In this document: positions 58,563 to 64,000 of the stretch, piece by piece
How positions within the stretch are numbered: position 1 is the stretch's first letter
Layout: every line of letters starts with the position of its first letter
From: Thalassobaculum_A sp040219215
GTDB taxonomy: Bacteria; Pseudomonadota; Alphaproteobacteria; Thalassobaculales; Thalassobaculaceae
NCBI RefSeq assembly: GCF_040219215.1
Contig: NZ_JAVJSX010000003.1
Span: 124,001-188,000 of the forward strand
Direction: 5' to 3'
Length of the DNA stretch: 64,000 nucleotides
Made by a program: the position numbers and the translations under genes
The notes under the pieces: generated by a model
Seen by the model: the letters and a program-made list of their open reading frames with translations, nothing else
What the model was told of the DNA's origin: nothing
Databases searched by the model: none

Positions 58563-59957
58563 ATGAAGGACATCTCCTGCACGGTGCTGGTGGTCGGCGC
58601 GGGGCCGGGCGGCTACGTGGCCGCGATCCGGGCCGGCCAACTCGGCCTGGACACCGTCATCGTCGAGGCGAAGAAGCCGGGCGGCACCTGCCTGAACGTC
58701 GGCTGCATCCCCTCCAAGGCACTGATTCACGCCGCCGACGAATTCCTGAAAGTCCGCGAGATGGCCGAGGGCAGGCGCACACCTGGCATCCGGCTGGAGT
58801 CGCCGAGCTTCGACCTCGGCGCCTGCCGAGACTGGAAGGACGGCATCGTGAACCGCCTGACCAACGGGGTCGCCGGACTGTTGAAGAAGGCCAGGGTCAA
58901 GACCGTGGAGGGTTGGGCCACGTTCCGTGACGGCAAGACCGTCGAGGTTACGACGGCGACCGGCCCGCAGGTGATCCGCGCCGAGCACGTGATCATCGCC
59001 ACCGGGTCAGAGCCGGTGACGCTCCCGTCGCTGCCGTTCGGCGGCCGCGTGATCTCCTCGACCGAAGCCCTCGCTCTGACCACGCCACCGGAACGGCTGG
59101 TGGTGGTCGGTGCCGGGTACATCGGCCTGGAACTGGGAACCGCATTCCGCAAGCTCGGATCCGACGTCACGGTCGTCGAAGCCACCGACCGCATCCTGCC
59201 GCTGTACGACGCCGACCTGACCCGGCCGGTCGCCAACCGATTGAGCGACTTGGGCATCGCGGTGCATCTCGGCGCAAAGGCGCGCGGCATGGCCGGCGGC
59301 GAAGCCCTGCTGGTCGAGACCGCCGACGGCAGCGAGACCCGGTTCCCCGCCGACGCGGTACTTGTGACCGTCGGACGGCGCCCGCTGACCGAGGGCTGGG
59401 GCCGCGAGGAATTGGCGCTCGACATGGACGGCCGGTTCATCGCGATCGACGAACACTGCCGGACCTCGATGCGCGGCGTCTACGCGGTTGGCGACGTCAC
59501 CGGCGAGCCGATGCTGGCCCATCGGGCCATGGCCCAAGGGGAGATGGTCGCGGAGATCATCGCAGGCGAGAAGCGCGCCTGGGACAAGGTATCGGTCCCC
59601 GCGGTCTGCTTCACCGACCCGGAGATCGTCACCGCCGGCCTGTCGCCCGACCAGGCCCGCGGCGCCGGGTTCGAGATCAAGACCGGACAGTTCCCGTTCC
59701 AGGCCAACGGCCGCGCCATGACGACCGAAAGCGAAGAGGGCTTCGTGCGGATCGTCGCCCGCGCCGACAATCATCTGGTGCTGGGGCTGCAGGCGGTCGG
59801 CGTCGGCGTATCGGAGCTGTCGTCGTCGTTCAGCCTGGCGCTCGAGATGGGTTGCCGTCTTGAGGACGTCGCTGCGACGATCCACGCCCACCCGACGCTG
59901 AGCGAGGCCATCCCGGAAGCCGCACTAAGGACCCTGGGGCACGCGCTGCACATCTGA
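58563..59957 (+). CDS. lpdV: Dihydrolipoyl dehydrogenase (E3)
   Basis: 464 residues. FAD-binding VVGAGPGGYVAAIRAGQLGL at the N-terminus, redox-active Cys43 and Cys48 (GGTCLNVGCIPSK), NAD-binding VVGAGYIGLELG near residue 180, and the catalytic His443-Glu448 pair in HAHPTLSE near the C-terminus. It reoxidises E2-bound dihydrolipoate with NAD+. Position at the end of the bkd operon indicates the dedicated E3 of the branched-chain complex. It converges with the phospholipase D gene, 9 nt apart. Confidence 0.94.
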   Translation: MKDISCTVLVVGAGPGGYVAAIRAGQLGLDTVIVEAKKPGGTCLNVGCIPSKALIHAADEFLKVREMAEGRRTPGIRLESPSFDLGACRDWKDGIVNRLTNGVAGLLKKARVKTVEGWATFRDGKTVEVTTATGPQVIRAEHVIIATGSEPVTLPSLPFGGRVISSTEALALTTPPERLVVVGAGYIGLELGTAFRKLGSDVTVVEATDRILPLYDADLTRPVANRLSDLGIAVHLGAKARGMAGGEALLVETADGSETRFPADAVLVTVGRRPLTEGWGREELALDMDGRFIAIDEHCRTSMRGVYAVGDVTGEPMLAHRAMAQGEMVAEIIAGEKRAWDKVSVPAVCFTDPEIVTAGLSPDQARGAGFEIKTGQFPFQANGRAMTTESEEGFVRIVARADNHLVLGLQAVGVGVSELSSSFSLALEMGCRLEDVAATIHAHPTLSEAIPEAALRTLGHALHI

Positions 59958-59966
59958 AGGGCACGC

Positions 59967-61397
59967 CTACAACTGAGCCTCCAGCGGCAGCAGGTACAGG
60001 ATCCAAGCCAGGAACGTCCGCCACAGCGTCGTACCGGGTTCACGCTTCAATTCGGCCATCCCATCGCGATCGCGGGCGCGCCAGACCAGTTCATCGCCCC
60101 GAAGAACCGGCTGATAGGCCCTCTCGGGAGCCATGCCATCTTCGATGAACGCCGCGACCTGCAGGGCAAGGGTCCGGCTTCGAACCAGAAGCCCGATCTC
60201 GGTATTCAAGGTTGCCGAACGCGGGTCGAGGTTGAGCGAGCCGACGAACACCTCGCGTTGATCGATCACCGCTGCCTTGGTGTGGAGGTTCACCATCAAA
60301 CCGTTCCGACCCGCTACTCGGAACGGCCGATCGCGCAGTTCGTATAACTGGATACCGGCGCGCAGCAGCGGAATGCGATACTGCCGATACGCCGCATACG
60401 CGAGCGGTACATCCCCCGACCCTGCGGAGTTGGTGAGGATCCGCACCCGCGTGCCCTGTCGGACCAGCCGGCTGAGCAGTCGGACCCCATAGCGTGTCGG
60501 AATGAAGTACGTGGCCTCGATCAGCAGGTCCCGCATCGGGGTGCCCTCCAACCTCGCCAGCAATTCCTTCAGCAATCGTGGGTCGCCGGTTTCCGGCTTG
60601 TCCGGCGAGTCCACCAGAACCGTCGCCTCGTCGGCCAGGATCAGGCCGGCGAAAAGCGTCTGGATCTGGTCGTCCAGATCAGCCGGATCAAATCCCGAAT
60701 GTGAAACCGGAACCGACTTCTCCGCCGGGAGGATTCTGCGTCGTAAACCTCGGCGTGCCGTCGACCGAACATCCGCGAGACGCCACCGACCCCGGTCGAG
60801 CGCGTGGATCGACCGGCTGAATGCGCTGTTCCAGAACGCGTCAAACGAGCCGGCGACCTGCTCCACTACCGGACCGGCGGTGAACAGATCCAAGTCCCGG
60901 AAGTTTCGTTGCGGATGCAGTTCGAAGTATCGGTCGCCGACGTTCCGACCGCCCACGACCGCAGCGCAGCGGTCCGCGACGAACGCCTTGTTGTGCATCC
61001 GCCGGCTGACCCGTCTGGCGTGGAACAGCACTCCGAAGACCAGCCCGAAGCGGCGTGGAAACGGGTTGTACAGCCGGACCTGCACGTTCGGGTACGTACC
61101 CAGCCGAGCCAGTTCGGGATCACTGCGGGTTGCCCCGATGTCGTCGAGCAGCAGGCGAACCCGCACGCCTCGGTCGGCGGCGTCCAGCAGCGCCGCCAGC
61201 AACTGACGTCCGCTCCAGTCGTCCTCCCAGAGGTAGTACTGAACATCCAGTGTCCGTTGACTGGCCGCGGCCAGTCCCAGCAGCGTCGACAGCGCCTCCG
61301 GCCCTGTTCGGATCAGCGAGAAACCGGACCGGCCGTCGTCCGGCAGGTGACGCCGATACAGGCTGTCAAGCCGCGCAGCGTCCTCGATCACATCCAT
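59967..61397 (-). CDS. Phospholipase D family protein, cardiolipin synthase C-like
   Basis: 476 residues with two HKD motifs: HNKAFVAD near residue 155 followed by VGGRNVGDRYFE, and HTKAAVIDQREVFVGSLNLD near residue 393. The arrangement, size and YYLWEDDWSGRQLL block resemble E. coli ClsC (YmdC), which makes cardiolipin from phosphatidylglycerol and phosphatidylethanolamine. A hydrophobic C-terminus (WRTFLAWILYLLPLEAQL) suggests membrane attachment. It overlaps the upstream endonuclease-family gene by 10 bp, so both are translated together. Confidence 0.88.
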   Translation of the reverse strand: MDVIEDAARLDSLYRRHLPDDGRSGFSLIRTGPEALSTLLGLAAASQRTLDVQYYLWEDDWSGRQLLAALLDAADRGVRVRLLLDDIGATRSDPELARLGTYPNVQVRLYNPFPRRFGLVFGVLFHARRVSRRMHNKAFVADRCAAVVGGRNVGDRYFELHPQRNFRDLDLFTAGPVVEQVAGSFDAFWNSAFSRSIHALDRGRWRLADVRSTARRGLRRRILPAEKSVPVSHSGFDPADLDDQIQTLFAGLILADEATVLVDSPDKPETGDPRLLKELLARLEGTPMRDLLIEATYFIPTRYGVRLLSRLVRQGTRVRILTNSAGSGDVPLAYAAYRQYRIPLLRAGIQLYELRDRPFRVAGRNGLMVNLHTKAAVIDQREVFVGSLNLDPRSATLNTEIGLLVRSRTLALQVAAFIEDGMAPERAYQPVLRGDELVWRARDRDGMAELKREPGTTLWRTFLAWILYLLPLEAQL

Positions 61398-62134
61398 GGT
61401 GTACGGGCCACGCGCTGGCGTTGTGCAGCCGCCGACGGTCCGGCCGGCGTGATGCTGGCCCATACCGGCAGGTGGTCGGAAGCAACGCGGGACTTCGCCG
61501 ATGAATGAACACCCGCATCGTCGATCCGCAGGTCGAGGCTGGTGATGATCCTGTCCAGCGTTGCGACCGGTCGCCGGGAGTGGAAGCTGGGTCCCGGCAC
61601 GGCCACGTGGTGATGCTTGGCAAACATCGCCAGACACCCTCCGCCCAGCGTCCACTCGTTCAGGTCACCCATCATGACTGTGGGCAGCGGTTCCTCCAGG
61701 GCCTCCAGTGTCATCAGTACGGCCCGGGCCTGCCGGCGGCGCCACAGCCCGAGCAGTCCAAGATGCATGCCCAGAGCCCGGACCGCCCTGCCACGAACCA
61801 TCAAGTCGGCAAGGACTGCACCTCGCGGCTCGAACGACGGGAGTTCCAGGCGCCGCTGCGACAGCAGTTCAACATCCTGGCCGATCAGCAGCGCGTTGCC
61901 GTGCCAGCCGAGGCTGTCCGGTCGAACACCGAAGCGCACCGGCCTGAAGGCGGTTTCCGCCACGATGCTTTCCGGGGACAGCACCGACGCCCGGGCGCCG
62001 AACCGACGATCGACCTCCTGGAGGGCCACCACGTCGGCGTCGAGTTCGCCGAGCACGGCGAGCACGCGATCCGGACGCCGACGCAGGTCGGTCCCGATGC
62101 TTTTGCAGATGTTGTAAGAAGCAACCCGCAGCAT
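61388..62134 (-). CDS. Endonuclease/exonuclease/phosphatase (EEP) family protein
   Basis: 248 residues, single EEP domain. The motif order is complete: ASYNICKSIGTDLRR, VVALQEVDRRF with the metal-binding Glu, HLGLLGLWRRRQA, MMGDLNEWTLGG and the C-terminal VASDHLPVWA with Asp-His. The family cleaves phosphodiesters in DNA, RNA or phospholipid head groups. Co-translation with a ClsC-like protein argues for a phospholipid or phosphodiester role at the membrane rather than DNA repair; that is inference. Confidence 0.86.
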   Translation of the reverse strand: MLRVASYNICKSIGTDLRRRPDRVLAVLGELDADVVALQEVDRRFGARASVLSPESIVAETAFRPVRFGVRPDSLGWHGNALLIGQDVELLSQRRLELPSFEPRGAVLADLMVRGRAVRALGMHLGLLGLWRRRQARAVLMTLEALEEPLPTVMMGDLNEWTLGGGCLAMFAKHHHVAVPGPSFHSRRPVATLDRIITSLDLRIDDAGVHSSAKSRVASDHLPVWASITPAGPSAAAQRQRVARTPWM

Positions 62135-62296
62135 GTCTGTCTCAAATGGTGACGGATGGTCTCCAGGGAACGCCCAGCGGCAACAATGGTGGCGCTTGCC
62201 GACCAAACCTGTCGATCCCGGAGCCGATTGGCGTGATGACCTTGGCAAGGCTGAGGGAGTACAAACAGGCGAACGGTCGACGACAGGGAGCGCGGG
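62135..62296. other. Divergent intergenic region EEP/iolD
   Basis: 162 nt between divergent genes, without an ORF of note. AGGGAGCGCGGG serves as the iolD ribosome site. I see no inverted repeat of useful length and no clear -35/-10 pair in either direction. Confidence 0.3.
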
Positions 62297-64000
62297 ATGA
62301 GCGTGATGCGACTGACAACTGCGCAGGCGGTCGTCCGCTACCTCGCGGCGCAGCACACGACGCTGGAGGGGGCCAGCGTGCCGCTGTTCGCCGGTGTGTG
62401 GGCGATCTTCGGCCACGGCAACGTCGCCGGCCTGGGCGAGGCCCTGTGGCATGCACGCGAGGAATTGCCGACCCTCAGGGCGCACAACGAGCAGGCGATG
62501 ACGCTGGCCGCTGTGGCCTTCGCCAAGGCGAGCAACCGGCGCCGGATGATGGCCTGCACAACGTCGATCGGCCCCGGCGCCCTCAACATGGTGACCGCCG
62601 CCGCGGTGGCGCACGTCAACCGGCTGCCGGTGCTGCTGCTGCCGGGTGACACCTTCGCCAGCCGCCTGCCCGACCCGGTGCTGCAGCAGGTCGAACACTT
62701 CGGTGACCCGACGGTGACCGCCAACGATTGCTTCCGGCCGGTGTCGCGCTGGTTCGACCGGATCACCCGGCCGGAGCAACTGCTGACCTCGCTGCCCCGC
62801 GCGTTGCAGGTGCTGACCGACCCGGCCGAGTGCGGGCCGGTGACCCTGTGCCTGTCCCAAGATGTACAGGCCGAGGCCTATGACTATCCCGAGTCCTTCT
62901 TCGCCAAGACCCTACACCATCCGCGGCGGCAGGCGGCCGACCCCGGCGAGTTGGCGCGGGCCGTCGAACTGCTGCGCAATGCCGAGCGTCCCCTGCTCGT
63001 CGCCGGTGGTGGCGTGCTGTACTCCGATGCTGCCGACGCCTTGCAGAGCTTCGCTGAACGGCACCGGATCCCGGTGGCCGAGACCCAGGCGGGCAAGGGC
63101 GCGCTGCCCTGGGATCATCCGCTGAACGTCGGTGCGATCGGCGTCACCGGCACTGATGCCGCCAATGCCTTGGCGCGTACTGCCGATCTGGTCCTGGCCG
63201 TGGGCACGCGACTTCAGGATTTCACCACCGGATCGCGGGCGCTGGTGCCGGGCGGAGCGGGGCTGATCCAGCTTAACGTCGCAGCCTTTGACGCCGGCAA
63301 GCACAACGCCGCGCCGCTGGTCGGCGATGCCCGGCGAACTCTGGAGGACCTGACTGCGGCGCTCGGCACCCACGCTGCCCCAGCGGCCTGGCAGGAGCGG
63401 GCCGCCAAACTCGCCGCCGGTTGGAACGCGGTGGTCGAGCGGGTGACAGCGCCCAGCAACGCCGACCTGCCCTCCGACGCCCAGGTCCTTGGCGCGGTCA
63501 ACCGGCAGACGCAAGCCGATGACGTCGTTGTCTGCGCCGCCGGCGGCCTGCCGGGCGAGTTGCACAAATTGTGGCGCGCGTCGGGGCCGGGCAGCTACCA
63601 CCTGGAGTACGGCTTCTCCTGCATGGGCTATGAGATTGCCGGCGGGCTCGGGGTGCGGATGGCACGGTCCGGCGGCGAGGTGTTCGTGCTGGTCGGCGAC
63701 GGCTCCTACCTGATGCTGAATTCCGAGATCGCCACATCGGTGATGCTCGGCCGCAAGCTGGTGATCTTGGTTCTGGACAACGGCGGGTTCGGTTGCATCA
63801 ACCGGCTGCAGCAGGCCTGTGGCGGCGCGCCGTTCAACAATCTGTTCGACCATGTCGACCACCGCGTCGCCGACGCGAGCGTGGACTTCGCCGCGCACGC
63901 CCGAAGCCTTGGCGCTGCCGCCGAGAAGGTCGCGGGGATCGCCGATCTGGAGGCCGCATTGCAACGGGCACGGGCCGCCGCCGGGACCTACGCGATCGTC
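62297..64000 (+). CDS. iolD: 3D-(3,5/4)-trihydroxycyclohexane-1,2-dione hydrolase, 3' partial
   Basis: 568 codons from ATG 62297 remain open at the right edge; the family is about 615-620 residues, so roughly 50 C-terminal residues are missing. This ThDP enzyme opens the ring of the inositol catabolite trihydroxycyclohexanedione to 5-deoxy-glucuronate. Seen: the glutamate in LRAHNEQAMTLAAVAFAKAS, ACTTSIGPGALNMVTAAAVA, and the ThDP-binding GDGSYLMLNSEIATS with LDNGGFGCINRLQ. GGGAGCGCGGG precedes the ATG. Divergent from the EEP gene; other iol genes probably lie to the right. Confidence 0.93.
   Translation, partial: MSVMRLTTAQAVVRYLAAQHTTLEGASVPLFAGVWAIFGHGNVAGLGEALWHAREELPTLRAHNEQAMTLAAVAFAKASNRRRMMACTTSIGPGALNMVTAAAVAHVNRLPVLLLPGDTFASRLPDPVLQQVEHFGDPTVTANDCFRPVSRWFDRITRPEQLLTSLPRALQVLTDPAECGPVTLCLSQDVQAEAYDYPESFFAKTLHHPRRQAADPGELARAVELLRNAERPLLVAGGGVLYSDAADALQSFAERHRIPVAETQAGKGALPWDHPLNVGAIGVTGTDAANALARTADLVLAVGTRLQDFTTGSRALVPGGAGLIQLNVAAFDAGKHNAAPLVGDARRTLEDLTAALGTHAAPAAWQERAAKLAAGWNAVVERVTAPSNADLPSDAQVLGAVNRQTQADDVVVCAAGGLPGELHKLWRASGPGSYHLEYGFSCMGYEIAGGLGVRMARSGGEVFVLVGDGSYLMLNSEIATSVMLGRKLVILVLDNGGFGCINRLQQACGGAPFNNLFDHVDHRVADASVDFAAHARSLGAAAEKVAGIADLEAALQRARAAAGTYAIV

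Noticed and set aside
1..64000. tRNA, rRNA, CRISPR, insertion sequences, att sites, replication origin
   Set aside because: Intergenic gaps are short (longest 307 nt) and none shows cloverleaf consensus, repeat-spacer arrays, transposase genes or DnaA-box clusters on reading.

Overview
The window is about two-thirds G+C, densely coded and without rRNA, tRNA, insertion sequences, prophage or CRISPR. Gene families and style (ExbB-ExbD-ExbD-TonB, a TRAP and a TTT importer, many LysR regulators, a quinate-type dehydroshikimate dehydratase fused to a dioxygenase-like domain, a form II CoxL) point to a metabolically versatile, heterotrophic alphaproteobacterium, probably of Rhodospirillales type. 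That placement is inference. All 58 coding genes called look intact; only the first and last are cut by the window edges.

Layout. 1-2944: end of a family 9 glycosyltransferase overlapping a tyrosine phosphatase, then an AraC regulator with a DUF2000 gene. 3191-6669: a Dpp-type peptide importer (two permeases and a receptor, no ATPases), closed by a strong hairpin. 6746-10166 (minus): CoxL-like molybdenum hydroxylase, nu-type GST and an acetyltransferase. 10409-14218: CYTH protein, MlrC-like M81 protein, DMT exporter, SDR. 14239-21818 (minus): an eight-gene run of TRAP importer, racemase-like protein, two PuuE-type deacetylases, acetyltransferase and M20-like amidohydrolase, apparently one operon for an unidentified ureide- or hydantoin-like compound. 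Two of its enzymes lack the usual catalytic or metal-binding residues. 22118-25568: MsrQ, uracil phosphoribosyltransferase with a RutR-like regulator, nitronate monooxygenase.

25682-30839 is rich in LysR regulators and holds dialkylglycine decarboxylase (dgdA) divergent from a DgdR-like regulator, and a DMT transporter divergent from another LysR gene across a double-dyad operator region. 30940-33281: an unrecognised Ala/Pro-rich coiled-coil protein, a C39-like peptidase (DUF3335) and a small secreted protein. 33407-35892: lysine 2-monooxygenase pathway (davA-davB). 36013-42874: alpha-2-macroglobulin with penicillin-binding protein 1C, preceded by a perfect 17-bp inverted repeat. 42871-48932: LysR, TTT importer (tctC-tctB-tctA) and QuiC, an uptake-and-degradation unit probably for quinate/shikimate-type compounds. 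48943-51053 (minus): PEP-hydrolase-family and UPF0261 genes, which correspond to the two halves of tomato Tm-1. 51131-53664 (minus): exbB-exbD-exbD-tonB, where the second ExbD has Asn in place of the proton-relay Asp. 53972-54865: ECF sigma factor and a DUF962 membrane protein. 55042-59957: complete branched-chain 2-oxoacid dehydrogenase operon. 59967-62134 (minus): phospholipase D-type and endonuclease/exonuclease/phosphatase proteins. 62297-64000: start of iolD, suggesting an inositol catabolic cluster to the right.

Taken together the window is mostly nutrient capture and catabolism of amino acids, ureides and aromatic precursors, each unit with its own importer or regulator, interspersed with envelope maintenance genes. 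Two importer operons (TRAP and TTT) carry a G+C-rich hairpin with a T-rich tail directly after the receptor gene, which would allow more receptor than permease to be made.
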